The position numbers and the translations under genes are program-made. Source: Trichomonas vaginalis G3 (Eukaryota; Parabasalia; Trichomonadida; Trichomonadidae). Taken from it: a DNA stretch of 64,000 nucleotides. The notes beneath the pieces are model-generated. The model was given only the letters and a program-made list of their open reading frames with translations, did not search any database and was not told the origin of the DNA. The stretch lies in the NCBI RefSeq assembly GCF_026262505.1, contig NC_067206.1:32069896-32133895 (forward strand), written 5' to 3'. Shown here one piece after another: positions 39,723-49,118 of this stretch (its first letter is position 1; each line of letters starts with the position of its first letter).

Positions 39723-40196
39723 ATGAAACACATGCAAGATTGCAAGTTCTTTTCATACAATGCTCTCGCTACTGCCATCAAGAATGAGTTCAATGGTGCT
39801 TCAAATGTTAATGTTATCTTTAATAAGAAGTTTGTGAAAGAATCTAAGTTCGGTCAGTATGTCAGACCATTAGCTATCGTCATTGACCGCAAACGTTATA
39901 CTTCACAAGAGTTAGCAGTAGTTTTGAAACAAAAGAGTTTCTTCGTGAATGTCAAAGATACTCATTATACTGTCATAAAGAACTCTAACATTGACTTCTT
40001 CAGTATTGCTTTAAATCTTTCCGAACAGAAAGAATATAAGAAGGGTGAAACAAATGTGAAATATTATCCTTCATCTCTGAAGACAATAACGAACAAAGAT
40101 GTTATACAAAAGTTCTTACCAAAGGTTGAAGAAGCTTCTATTGACATTGACGAAGGAAGTGAAATGGTTGAAGAAATTGACCCTGACGTTATTTGA
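39723..40196 (+). CDS. uncharacterised protein with acidic C-terminus (element A)
   Basis: 157 residues, looks whole. A mixed alpha/beta body is followed by an acidic tail DIDEGSEMVEEIDPDVI. Tail and size recall the element B protein at 11024, and both sit by replication genes, so a single-stranded-DNA-binding role is possible. No motif proves it. Confidence 0.4.
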   Translation: MKHMQDCKFFSYNALATAIKNEFNGASNVNVIFNKKFVKESKFGQYVRPLAIVIDRKRYTSQELAVVLKQKSFFVNVKDTHYTVIKNSNIDFFSIALNLSEQKEYKKGETNVKYYPSSLKTITNKDVIQKFLPKVEEASIDIDEGSEMVEEIDPDVI

Positions 40197-40214
40197 GCAA
40201 AAATATATTTTTGG

Positions 40215-40430
40215 TTAGTCTTCATATCGATATTTTACAACAATTCCCCAATGTATAAACTTTTCATACGCTTTTTCATACGCTTTATATACCTTCAGAA
40301 ATTTTGCATAATCTTTAGAAGCATTTAGATATTGTTTAAATGCTTTGTATGTCTTCAGAAATTTTGCATAATCTTTTACATGTTGTTCGTTCTCTTCTTC
40401 TGTCATGAGTTCCGAATATTCTAAATTCAT
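40215..40430 (-). CDS. small helical protein with an internal duplication (element A)
   Basis: 71 residues. DYAKFLKTYKAFKQY is repeated as DYAKFLKVYKAYEKAY 21-22 residues later, so the gene grew by a short tandem duplication. Convergent with the gene at 39723, leaving 18 bases between stops. Function unknown. Confidence 0.45.
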   Translation of the reverse strand: MNLEYSELMTEEENEQHVKDYAKFLKTYKAFKQYLNASKDYAKFLKVYKAYEKAYEKFIHWGIVVKYRYED

Positions 40431-40484
40431 GTTCTTTCATATGAGATAAAATTTTAAAAAAAAATAAAATTAGCTTAGATTTTT

Positions 40485-41312
40485 TTATTCTTCCTCTTTG
40501 AAGTTATCGAAATATTCTGTTATTTTTTCCTTCAGTAATGTTAAGTCTTCTTTGAATGTAAGTATTGTACAACCTTTAATATCATAGTGTGTTTGAGGAA
40601 GAGTATTTTTGACAATTTCCTTTATTTGCTCATTCGGTGTCATTGAAATCGGTAAGTTTTCACGATAGAACCAGTTTCTGTCAGATTTATATATTTTAGC
40701 GAGGTCGTAAAAGCTCTTGTTGTTTCTTCTCACTAAATGTAACATAACCATATCTTTATCTTCTTCATTTTCCAACTCTTCAGTATATATCATATACTTA
40801 TAACTCTTTTCCTTTCCTTTTGGTACTGAACGCGGTATTCTTTTCTGTATGCTTTTGTCTTTGGATTCAATGACTTCATCTTTTGCATGAAGTTTCTTTT
40901 CCATCTCTCCACGTTCTGCTTTATATAGTTCATCTAACATCATGAAAATATAACAAGCATAACGAGGTGAAGCCCACATTGCTACAGCATTTACTAAAAG
41001 TCTATGAACATAATAACCTTTCAAACCAGGAGCCAAATTCTTGCGATTTTCATACGGAACCTCTTCCCCCGGTTTTCCGAGGGAAGCAATCATATGAGGA
41101 AATTCTTCTAAAAGTTCTTTTGTCTGTTGGTTTTCAAACCAATGGTATGCTTGCTTTGTAGAACGAAGAGCATTCATTATATTTTGCATTTGGTACATGT
41201 CATCTTTGACTGAACGAATGAGACGTAACTGTTTGTTATACTGTATGTACTCGTATTCTTCATTTATGACTTCATGGACTATAACTGTTGTTGTGTTCTC
41301 TGATGTTGACAT
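40485..41312 (-). CDS. KilA-N-type DNA-binding protein (element A)
   Basis: 275 residues from MSTSENTT at 41312; an open stretch upstream to 41390 covers the promoter-like leader and is not counted. The KilA-N region (~55-135) has YVHRLLVNAVAMWASPRYAC, equivalent to the LINYIAMWASPKY of the genes at 42595/43436. A coiled coil and a C-terminal region (~165-275) follow, like the C-terminal domains attached to KilA-N/MSV199 proteins of poxviruses and phages. A GC-rich hairpin (41063-41086) is inserted in frame within the N-terminal domain. Looks whole. Confidence 0.7.
   Translation of the reverse strand: MSTSENTTTVIVHEVINEEYEYIQYNKQLRLIRSVKDDMYQMQNIMNALRSTKQAYHWFENQQTKELLEEFPHMIASLGKPGEEVPYENRKNLAPGLKGYYVHRLLVNAVAMWASPRYACYIFMMLDELYKAERGEMEKKLHAKDEVIESKDKSIQKRIPRSVPKGKEKSYKYMIYTEELENEEDKDMVMLHLVRRNNKSFYDLAKIYKSDRNWFYRENLPISMTPNEQIKEIVKNTLPQTHYDIKGCTILTFKEDLTLLKEKITEYFDNFKEEE
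41063..41086. repeat. GC-rich mini-hairpin inside the KilA-N gene
   Basis: CTTCCC/GGGAAG outer stem, CGG/CCG inner stem, TTTT loop. Related in style to the twin mini-hairpins, but with one nested stem. Confidence 0.5.
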
Positions 41313-41423
41313 TACTGTCTTTACATACAAAATAAAAAATTCGAAAAAAATAAAAACTAACTTTATTTTTTCTGTCTTAAGGAAATTCATTATTTTTGTG
41401 CTGAATTCAATAAAAATATATTT

Positions 41424-41472
41424 TAGGGTAGAAGGTTAGATCTAACCCGATATATAACCTCATTTCTACCCT
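41424..41472. promoter_or_regulatory. spacer palindrome, GGTTAGATCTAACC type
   Basis: AGGGTAGAAGGTTAGATCTA on one side and ACCTCATTTCTACCCT on the other. Lies between the gene at 41479 and the KilA-N gene starting at 41312. Confidence 0.6.
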
Positions 41473-41478
41473 CATTAT

Positions 41479-42420
41479 TTATAACCGTTTTACATGGTAA
41501 ACGTTATGAATTCGTGAGATTCTAAACAGTTTTGTAGCTTCTATTTCTTCGATGAGGATATCAAAAATTTTAACAATGCCGAAAGTTTCTTTATACTTCT
41601 TCTTGACATCAGATAGAAGGAAATCGTCAGCAGTTGGATAGTTTTTGTTCAGAAATGCTAACATGTCCATTTTATCTTCTACCGGCTTCTCTGCCTCCCT
41701 CTTTAAATCTGCATAGTCGTTTCTCATTCTTTCTATCTCTTTTACTGAATAGTTATATTTCCTCATTGCTGCTTTACATTTAGAACATTGCGGATTCATT
41801 TTTGCGTTATATTCTGAAACCTTACCTGCTAAAACAACTAAGGCGTCAATGGTTTTCTTTAAATCTGAAGCAGTTGGTTTTATCTGTTCATGCCATACCT
41901 TACCTCTTCTGTCTTTATCTCTTATCTGCCATACACATTTTGCAACTAATGAAACAAAGTTGTCGTATGTCTTAAACTCCCCCGATTTATATATGTCAGA
42001 GATGTTCTTATATACCATGTCGCAATCTTTGTCCATAACTTTATGGTTGCAATGATATCCTAGAAACTCATAATTTACCTTTCGTATGAACTTCTTTATT
42101 TCTACTGAGTCAGTTGGTTTCACTTCTATTTCATCGAATTCAGGAATAGTGAGCTTTTGTTGCTGGATTTCAGGCAATTTGGTTAAATGGTCAATAATGT
42201 CCTGCATTTCATAAAGATATTCTTCATTTTCTTCATCCTGTGCGGTACAGTCGAAATTACTTGTTAAAAGTTCTTGCTTTATTCTTTGTATTTCTGTTCC
42301 AAAACTATATGAAGAAGGAATGAAGTTTTTCATCTCTACTAACATAGATGTTGGATTCATGACTAACGAGTTTGGTGCTGTTGTTGTTTGAATTGTTGTT
42401 GTGCCGATTGTTGAAATCAT
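41479..42420 (-). CDS. uncharacterised protein in the KilA-N island (element A)
   Basis: 313 residues, looks whole. A Thr-rich start, helical middle, a CSKCKAAMRKYNY segment with a CxxC pair near residue 212, a short coiled coil, and a C-terminal segment ending VYHVKRL. No KilA-N motif is visible. It shares the leader and spacer palindrome of its KilA-N neighbours, so it may belong to the same cassette system. Confidence 0.5.
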   Translation of the reverse strand: MISTIGTTTIQTTTAPNSLVMNPTSMLVEMKNFIPSSYSFGTEIQRIKQELLTSNFDCTAQDEENEEYLYEMQDIIDHLTKLPEIQQQKLTIPEFDEIEVKPTDSVEIKKFIRKVNYEFLGYHCNHKVMDKDCDMVYKNISDIYKSGEFKTYDNFVSLVAKCVWQIRDKDRRGKVWHEQIKPTASDLKKTIDALVVLAGKVSEYNAKMNPQCSKCKAAMRKYNYSVKEIERMRNDYADLKREAEKPVEDKMDMLAFLNKNYPTADDFLLSDVKKKYKETFGIVKIFDILIEEIEATKLFRISRIHNVYHVKRL

Positions 42421-42504
42421 ATCTTTTATACAAAATAAAAAAAATAAATAAAAATAAAACTAACTTTATTTTTTCTGTCTTAAGGAAATTCATGAAAATT
42501 CAAG

Positions 42505-42552
42505 AGGGTAGAAATGAGGGTAGAAATGAGGTTAGATCTAACCATCTACCCT
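42505..42552. promoter_or_regulatory. spacer palindrome, GGTTAGATCTAACC type
   Basis: Two GGGTAGAAATGA repeats, a GGTTAGATCTAACC core, CTACCC, then TAAACATTATTTTTGGTG. Lies in the gap between two genes of the KilA-N island; identical copies are at 43346 and 44187. Confidence 0.7.
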
Positions 42553-42594
42553 AAACATTATTTTTGGTGAATTCAATAAAAATAAATGGTTCAT

Positions 42595-43257
42595 TTACTC
42601 ACAATATTTTTGTACAAAACGACCCCAAACTTTTAACTTCTTTTCTGCAGCTTCTAATGCTATCTTAGCGAGTTCATATTCTCTAAATTCTCTCTTTAAA
42701 TCTTCTTGTTCCCATTGGTCTAGTTCGTATGGAGAATCTCTATAACCATAACATATCTCACGTTCATGTTCTAATTGTTTTTCATGCATTTTTCTAACTT
42801 CTTCTTCAAACAAATGTTTTGCATTCTCTACTGTATCTTCGAGTTCTTCTTCATCTAACTTCTCATGAACTTTCTTGTCTATGGAGTCCATAATTTTTCC
42901 AACTGCTATGCAATATTTTGGAGAAGCCCACATTGCTATATAGTTTATAAGTCTTGGGTCTACATACGTTCCTCTAACCTGTTTGATTTCATCAGGAATT
43001 CCTGCATGAATTTTGTATAAAAAGCAACCGCCGGAATTCAGACTGTTGCTATATTCTTCACAAAATGCCTTATAATACTCTTCCCAGGACTTATTTTCCA
43101 ACAACTTTCTAAAGTCTTTCCTAAACTGCTGACACATCTTTGTTGCATTAATGTAACCATCCTTGTCTCTACGTAAGACTTCAATACCGTTATAAGTGCC
43201 TTTTGTGAATGTTTCGCCATTATATTTGTTAGTGAATGTTTTTGCTTCGACTGACAT
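42595..43257 (-). CDS. KilA-N protein, copy 1 (element A)
   Basis: 220 residues from MSVEAKTF at 43257 (six codons upstream to 43275 are leader). KilA-N domain ~10-120: DKDGYINATKMCQQF, then RLINYIAMWASPKYC. A charged coiled-coil tail follows. KilA-N domains bind DNA in phages and large DNA viruses. The protein is identical to copy 2 at 43436-44098. Looks whole. Confidence 0.8.
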   Translation of the reverse strand: MSVEAKTFTNKYNGETFTKGTYNGIEVLRRDKDGYINATKMCQQFRKDFRKLLENKSWEEYYKAFCEEYSNSLNSGGCFLYKIHAGIPDEIKQVRGTYVDPRLINYIAMWASPKYCIAVGKIMDSIDKKVHEKLDEEELEDTVENAKHLFEEEVRKMHEKQLEHEREICYGYRDSPYELDQWEQEDLKREFREYELAKIALEAAEKKLKVWGRFVQKYCE

Positions 43258-43345
43258 TTCTGTTCTTACATACAAAATAAAAAAATAAATAAAAATAAAA
43301 CTAACTTTATTTTTTCTATCTTAAGGAAATTCATGAAAATTCAAG

Positions 43346-43393
43346 AGGGTAGAAATGAGGGTAGAAATGAGGTTAGATCTAACCATCTACCCT
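43346..43393. promoter_or_regulatory. spacer palindrome, GGTTAGATCTAACC type
   Basis: Second copy of the spacer at 42505, 841 bp away. Separates the two identical KilA-N genes. Confidence 0.7.
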
Positions 43394-43435
43394 AAACATT
43401 ATTTTTGGTGAATTCAATAAAAATAAATGGTTCAT

Positions 43436-44098
43436 TTACTCACAATATTTTTGTACAAAACGACCCCAAACTTTTAACTTCTTTTCTGCAGCTTCTAATG
43501 CTATCTTAGCGAGTTCATATTCTCTAAATTCTCTCTTTAAATCTTCTTGTTCCCATTGGTCTAGTTCGTATGGAGAATCTCTATAACCATAACATATCTC
43601 ACGTTCATGTTCTAATTGTTTTTCATGCATTTTTCTAACTTCTTCTTCAAACAAATGTTTTGCATTCTCTACTGTATCTTCGAGTTCTTCTTCATCTAAC
43701 TTCTCATGAACTTTCTTGTCTATGGAGTCCATAATTTTTCCAACTGCTATGCAATATTTTGGAGAAGCCCACATTGCTATATAGTTTATAAGTCTTGGGT
43801 CTACATACGTTCCTCTAACCTGTTTGATTTCATCAGGAATTCCTGCATGAATTTTGTATAAAAAGCAACCGCCGGAATTCAGACTGTTGCTATATTCTTC
43901 ACAAAATGCCTTATAATACTCTTCCCAGGACTTATTTTCCAACAACTTTCTAAAGTCTTTCCTAAACTGCTGACACATCTTTGTTGCATTAATGTAACCA
44001 TCCTTGTCTCTACGTAAGACTTCAATACCGTTATAAGTGCCTTTTGTGAATGTTTCGCCATTATATTTGTTAGTGAATGTTTTTGCTTCGACTGACAT
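43436..44098 (-). CDS. KilA-N protein, copy 2 (element A)
   Basis: Same 220 residues as copy 1. The two genes and their spacers repeat with an exact 841-bp period, a tandem duplication too recent to show protein change. If real and not an assembly artefact, it doubles the dose of this DNA-binding protein. Downstream is a palindrome; upstream a TTTTATTTTGTATG leader. Confidence 0.8.
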   Translation of the reverse strand: MSVEAKTFTNKYNGETFTKGTYNGIEVLRRDKDGYINATKMCQQFRKDFRKLLENKSWEEYYKAFCEEYSNSLNSGGCFLYKIHAGIPDEIKQVRGTYVDPRLINYIAMWASPKYCIAVGKIMDSIDKKVHEKLDEEELEDTVENAKHLFEEEVRKMHEKQLEHEREICYGYRDSPYELDQWEQEDLKREFREYELAKIALEAAEKKLKVWGRFVQKYCE

Positions 44099-44186
44099 TT
44101 CTGTTCTTACATACAAAATAAAAAAATAAATAAAAATAAAACTAACTTTATTTTTTCTATCTTAAGGAAATTCATGAAAATTCGTG

Positions 44187-44234
44187 AGGGTAGAAATGAG
44201 GGTAGAAATGAGGTTAGATCTAACCATCTACCCT
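44187..44234. promoter_or_regulatory. spacer palindrome, GGTTAGATCTAACC type
   Basis: Third copy, upstream of KilA-N copy 2 and next to a twin mini-hairpin at 44254. Confidence 0.7.
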
Positions 44235-44253
44235 AAACATTATTTTTGTTCAT

Positions 44254-44276
44254 GGGCTATGCCCCGCCGCTTTGCG
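44254..44276. repeat. twin triloop mini-hairpin
   Basis: GGGC-TAT-GCCC, then CGC-TTT-GCG. Flanked by CATG and TTAATGTT, as at 33805. Confidence 0.7.
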
Positions 44277-44357
44277 TCTTAATGTTAAAATAAATGGTAC
44301 CATTAATGATATCATGACTGTTCTCGTTCATGTCTGATTTACATCTAATGAAAAAGT

Positions 44358-45441
44358 TTAGAAGAATTTTCTTATTCTTTCTGGCTTATTTTTATCTTTC
44401 CAGTACTCCAACTCTAATGGCCCCAGATGTGTTGGCTTCGACTCTCTCAAGTTCTTAGATGGTATAACATCTTCAACGCCTCCTTCATATCTTACTTTAT
44501 AAGTGTCATCGTTTATGTTGTAGCCAAGTATTTCAATAACCACTCCTCGCTTTGCTTCGTCAATGGTTTCAGCAAGTTTGCCATTACTACTTTCAACTAA
44601 TTTATGACGAGGGTAAAACGTAATAGAGTCGTCAGCAGCTTTTATAAGATATCCATTACCTTGCGTAGAGTCTACGATATAATAATTTCGACTTAACCTT
44701 AAACGTTTCTTTGTCAACGGTTTGTCGTCAAGAACTACACGAACTTTTGTTCCAGGAATGAGAGTAAATTGTGTTGAATTTCTGATATTTTGTGTTTGAC
44801 TTCGTTTCTTTTGTATATACTTTTCTTCTTGTTGTTGTGTCATTGAATTTGGTGTATGTCCTGTTGTAGAATGCGTTGAGGAATTATATACTTCGAGAAA
44901 ATGTTTCATTGTTTCTTCAGTAAAGTCTCGCTCTTGATTTAAATCTCTGAGAGTCCTTATGAAGCGGTTTATAATGCCGAGTATGTTATGGTTACGGTCT
45001 TCAGTAGTGTAGTGAGTTATGTTATGCTTAATGAGAAAATCTGTGATTTCATTGCTGAGGTATGCACCGTCTTGGTCTGATGTTAAAGTACTTGGGTTAT
45101 GTTCTGCTACAAACTTTTGTAAAACTCTTAACACTTCACGAGTTCCTTTATTTTTCATTGGATATGCATATGCTTTACGAGTGTTAACATTTATGATGAT
45201 GAGGAATGGTTTATGTCCTCCTTTCTGCTTTGAATGAGAGTGTCAAATTGGTATGCGTCAGGAGTGTTGGAGTAAATTGGTAAAAAGTAGTCGTAAGGGT
45301 TTATTTTTGTTTGATGTACAACATTTTTGTCAAAGAACCTTTTCACTTCAGCTCTGTTAGTAAATCCCAACTTTTTGCTGCTTCATTGAACTTCTTAAAT
45401 GACCTCCATGGATGTTGTTCGAATACTTCTTTCAAGCTCAT
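44358..45441 (-). pseudogene. Maverick integrase (rve fold plus chromo-like tail), broken
   Basis: The long frame 44358-45158 holds the second half of the catalytic core (TLTSDQDGAYLSNE with Asp, NHNILGIINRFIRTL with the Glu region altered from the usual form) and a C-terminal SH3/chromo-like part (ILGYNINDDTYKVRYEGGVE, PSKNLRES). Integrase-like sequence continues to a start at about 45441. The gene is broken. It is the class of integrase that gives Mavericks their 6-bp duplications. Confidence 0.75.
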
Positions 45442-45460
45442 TTATGTAAAAATAAAGATT

Positions 45461-45982
45461 TTAAGCTGTACGGTACCATGCGAATACAGTCATAAATGGT
45501 GGCATATAATCTTCACCAGAGCCTGTTGGATTTGTTGTGAAAGTATGGACATGATTTCCTCCTGGTTCAGTTGGTCGAAAAGTCTTTTTTGCTGAATTGT
45601 TATAAGATGGAGATAAAACATCATTGCCAGCTTTATAGTCTGAGTTGTATAATGGGTGGTCTCTTAATGAGTGGCTATGGTCGCCAGAAAAGTTTGTAGT
45701 TCCTGTATGAGTGTGCGCAGGTAAGTTTGCTTCTTTAATTTTCTTTGAGCCTCCTGTTTGCTTTGAAGAGTTAGCACAGTATAAGAATTTATCTACAATC
45801 TGCTGCCAAGTACCAAAACCTAAAACACTTGCTGGATTTGTTGAGTTCATTGATGTATATAAAGAACCAACAGGATATAATGTTTGAAGTATTTCAGTCT
45901 TTAATGTTTGAAGCTCTGTTTTGTCAACTTTCTTATCATATAAATCTTGAGCAGTGAATTTAACATTATTTTCATCATCCAT
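45461..45982 (-). CDS. phage tail-collar/gp10-C-like fibre tip protein (element A)
   Basis: 173 residues, looks whole. A short coiled-coil start (DKKVDKTELQTLKTEIL) leads to YPVGSLYTSMNSTNPASVLGF and GTWQQIVDKFLYCAN, the signature of the C-terminal domain of phage short tail fibre/gp10-like proteins. HTHTGTT, DHSHS and HVHTF His clusters and a YMPPFMTVFAWYRTA end complete the match. In phages these trimeric tips bind receptors. Here it follows the collagen-like fibre gene in the same direction by 56 bases, so the two probably form a fibre. Confidence 0.8.
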   Translation of the reverse strand: MDDENNVKFTAQDLYDKKVDKTELQTLKTEILQTLYPVGSLYTSMNSTNPASVLGFGTWQQIVDKFLYCANSSKQTGGSKKIKEANLPAHTHTGTTNFSGDHSHSLRDHPLYNSDYKAGNDVLSPSYNNSAKKTFRPTEPGGNHVHTFTTNPTGSGEDYMPPFMTVFAWYRTA

Positions 45983-46038
45983 GACATAAACATTTTTACA
46001 GCTAATGTCTTTCTTCGTTGTTATGTTTTCATTCGATG

Positions 46039-48336
46039 TTAAACCTTGTGGAAAGTTAGGAGGTTTATAGTATAATGCATCCCACCAGTTCCGCCAACCG
46101 TTCCTTCAATACTTTCTATAGCAACAGTTGAGAAGGAGTTATGTGTATGTTCTTTATCTGCTTTTTTATCTAACATTGCTGGTAGTTCATATGTTTCAAA
46201 GTTTCTGACATGACCTTCGATATTTATACATTTGTTATTTAAGGAGTTTAGTGTATCTTTTACGCTTGTACTTGGATTCTCTAAAGGTGCACTTGAACCA
46301 AGGGTATAGTTCAATATTATGTCGTCTGCTCTAACAGTAGTGAAGGATTCATGTGTATGATTTTTGTCAGCTTTACTATTTAATGTAGCTTGAAGTTCAT
46401 TTATATCGGAGATATTATGTTTATGAGATTTCAAAACTTTGTTCGTTGCGTCAAGTTCATCTTTGTCAGCTTTACTTTTAATAGCATCTTCAAAAGTTAT
46501 TTTTGCCTTAACTCTCAATGTAAATCTTGGTTCAACTAATACACCGTTAACAAAGAAATACGAAGCATATATTTCATTGTTATAACCAAATGCTTCTGGT
46601 GCTTTACCTGTGTCATACTGTACAGTACAACGTATGTCATAACCTTCAGCATGAATGAATTTATATCTTCTTTCATTAACATCTTCAGTGCTTATTTGTT
46701 CATCCTGTATTAAATATCCGTGGTAGTCCGTTATAATTTGTTCGTCTGAACTTATATAATGAACATGGTTTTTAGCTGCTTTTTCGGCTAATTTCTCTTC
46801 TATCTCATTTATTTCAAGTTCATGCCTACCACCACCTCCTTCAGAAGTATTTTTCTTCAGCTCTTGAAGAACATCCACTTCACCATCTTCGGTGTCAATA
46901 ATGAGACTTTGTGTTAAAACCTTTCCTGTCTTAATGGATGTTTGTAAAACTTCTTCTTCACCGTGTTCGGGGTCATGGTCGTCATCATATCTTGTGAAAT
47001 CAGAGATGTTGTCATACATTAAGCATATCTGTCTCAAAAGTTCTGCTATTTGAAACTGGAACGAAAGATATACAGAACTTTCATCATCTCCTAAAGTCAA
47101 GTCTGCTTTCTTAAGTATTTCTTGAATGTATGCAATGAGGACAGAGTATCTTGGAAAATATTCGAACAATATTTCATTAGCTGTTGGTTTTGGTGGTTCT
47201 TCTGGAGTTTCTGTTGTTTCAGTTCCTTCTGTAGGTTCTGTTGGAGTTTCTGCATCTCTTGACTTCAATGCTCTTGCTCTCAAAGACCTAAATGTTAGAG
47301 CACCAGGTTTTACAAAGGACTTTATAAATGCTTTAATAGTTCCTGGTAAGTTATTGTTAGCATTAAGTAAGTTCTTTATGCTTCCATCATGTACGTCCAT
47401 AGCACTATGTAAAAAATCTATACTTTTCTTGTAGTCAGCAATAGACTGACTGTGATTTTTTAAAGATTTGTCAATACCTTTAAGCCAATCTTCATGCATG
47501 TCTGATACTGAGACAAGAATATCATTTGCTTCCTTTAGTGTATTTTGTGCTTCTCGTAAAGTATCCAATCCCGTACGTGCATTGTTTGCTATACGTCTTA
47601 CAGTATCTATTTGACTCCTTGTTTCTTGCATCCAACCAGATAAAGTTTTAATAGTATCCGAACCATTTGAAATGAAGTTCAAAGCATCTTTAACGTCATC
47701 TAAAGCTTCTTCACCAAGTACTGCCCATATCTTTCCGATTTGGTATTGAAGAACTCCATATGAAGCAGCTGTTAAACCAGTATTTATAAGGTTCCATATC
47801 CATGATTTAGCAGTTTTTCCATCCTTTCCATCTTCACCATCCAAACCATTTTCGCCTTGAGGTCCTTGTATTCCTTGTATTCCTTGTGGTCCTTGAGGTC
47901 CAGTGTCACCCTTCTCTCCTTTCAGTTCATCTTTATGTTCGTTATAATATTCTAATGTCATAAGGTGTACATCATTACTGCTACCAGCAACGCCGAGAAT
48001 TTGTTTCTCATTCATGACTAAATTCTTTAGGCATTTAATGTTGTCGTCAAATCTAAAGCTCTTTAACAATTCAATGAGAACATTTAATACTTTCACTAAT
48101 GAGGCATCTACTGTAGAATTTATATATTGCACCGTTCCATCATTTATGATAGGAACCTTGCTTGTTGTAATGAATGGGTCATAAGTGTTAAAAGTATCGA
48201 AATCAATGACTTTTTTAGTTTTTCCATCGTCAATGACTAAATCATTGCCTTCCACTGTTAAAGTTGAGTTTTCATTTACTAGTTCATGTGCTCTTCTTGC
48301 TTCATTTGTTTCATACGCATATGCAGCAATAGTCAT
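46039..48336 (-). CDS. collagen-like/coiled-coil virion fibre (element A)
   Basis: 765 residues, looks whole. An N-terminal region is followed by eleven or so Gly-X-Y triplets (~144-176; GDTGPQGPQGIQGIQG), then a hydrophobic patch and long coiled coils (~210-330). A Thr/Pro/Glu spacer comes at ~360-390. The C-terminal third has repeated SKADKNHTHESF/KKADKEHTHNSF motifs typical of phage tail fibres. It is a trimeric fibre by architecture. It is divergent from the gene at 48354 with only 17 bases between starts. Confidence 0.75.
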   Translation of the reverse strand: MTIAAYAYETNEARRAHELVNENSTLTVEGNDLVIDDGKTKKVIDFDTFNTYDPFITTSKVPIINDGTVQYINSTVDASLVKVLNVLIELLKSFRFDDNIKCLKNLVMNEKQILGVAGSSNDVHLMTLEYYNEHKDELKGEKGDTGPQGPQGIQGIQGPQGENGLDGEDGKDGKTAKSWIWNLINTGLTAASYGVLQYQIGKIWAVLGEEALDDVKDALNFISNGSDTIKTLSGWMQETRSQIDTVRRIANNARTGLDTLREAQNTLKEANDILVSVSDMHEDWLKGIDKSLKNHSQSIADYKKSIDFLHSAMDVHDGSIKNLLNANNNLPGTIKAFIKSFVKPGALTFRSLRARALKSRDAETPTEPTEGTETTETPEEPPKPTANEILFEYFPRYSVLIAYIQEILKKADLTLGDDESSVYLSFQFQIAELLRQICLMYDNISDFTRYDDDHDPEHGEEEVLQTSIKTGKVLTQSLIIDTEDGEVDVLQELKKNTSEGGGGRHELEINEIEEKLAEKAAKNHVHYISSDEQIITDYHGYLIQDEQISTEDVNERRYKFIHAEGYDIRCTVQYDTGKAPEAFGYNNEIYASYFFVNGVLVEPRFTLRVKAKITFEDAIKSKADKDELDATNKVLKSHKHNISDINELQATLNSKADKNHTHESFTTVRADDIILNYTLGSSAPLENPSTSVKDTLNSLNNKCINIEGHVRNFETYELPAMLDKKADKEHTHNSFSTVAIESIEGTVGGTGGMHYTINLLTFHKV

Positions 48337-48353
48337 ATTTTAATGAGAATAAA

Positions 48354-49118
48354 ATGTTGTTCTATTTACAAAGTACAGACCCAAACGAATACGGGACAGT
48401 AAAGCTACAAACAAACTTAGGACTTCAGAATGAAGCACTTGCTTTCAGAGTTGTTGACTTCAATACTATCGCAACTTTTGTCATAACAGATGAAACAGAT
48501 TTCATAGAGATTGAAATAGATGACAAAAGAAGTGTTGTAACATTTCCTAACAGAGCCGAGTACAGAATAGATAAAATTGCTGGAGTCAGAGATACTCTCA
48601 TAAATGAAGAAACTATTGACAACATAGATGTCGAACTCTCTTCTGAGGGAACATTGAAGTTCAGCAGCGAGAAAGAGTTTAAGATACCAAGAATGAGTCA
48701 TAGAGTTCAATTGCTTCTGGGAGCATACCATATGACATTTCCTTTGAAAAGTGTTGACAAAACGATTGAGATGAAATCTGTTCCATATGTATGTTATGGC
48801 AACTGTTTGTACATTGAGTTAAAAATAGCTAATGTCACAGGTATTTCAGGAGTTAATAGTAAAGGTTCAGTAGAATATAAGTCTTTCTGTTATGAAGTAA
48901 ATTCAATGTTCATTCCAAACGTTCCTGTCATAGCAACTCATTTAGGTAAATGGGTTCGCATTAGTCCTCATAATTTGAAAGACATGCAATTCAGACTTGT
49001 TGACTTTCAAGGAGAGCCTGTAGAACTGAAGGCACCAGTGCGAATGACTGTTGAAGTTGACTTTTTAGAAAATATTAAATGCGACGGCTTACAAGAGAAC
49101 TCAGAGCTAAAAATATAA
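48354..49118 (+). CDS. minor capsid (penton-like) protein candidate (element A)
   Basis: 254 residues, looks whole. Almost all beta-strand pattern, with a VPYVCYGNCLYIELKIANVT segment (20 residues), and a C-terminal VRMTVEVDFLENI strand. Size and gene order fit the single jelly-roll minor capsid protein of Polintons, next to the fibre gene. A penton to which the fibre attaches would make sense of that order (inference). Confidence 0.55.
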   Translation: MLFYLQSTDPNEYGTVKLQTNLGLQNEALAFRVVDFNTIATFVITDETDFIEIEIDDKRSVVTFPNRAEYRIDKIAGVRDTLINEETIDNIDVELSSEGTLKFSSEKEFKIPRMSHRVQLLLGAYHMTFPLKSVDKTIEMKSVPYVCYGNCLYIELKIANVTGISGVNSKGSVEYKSFCYEVNSMFIPNVPVIATHLGKWVRISPHNLKDMQFRLVDFQGEPVELKAPVRMTVEVDFLENIKCDGLQENSELKI

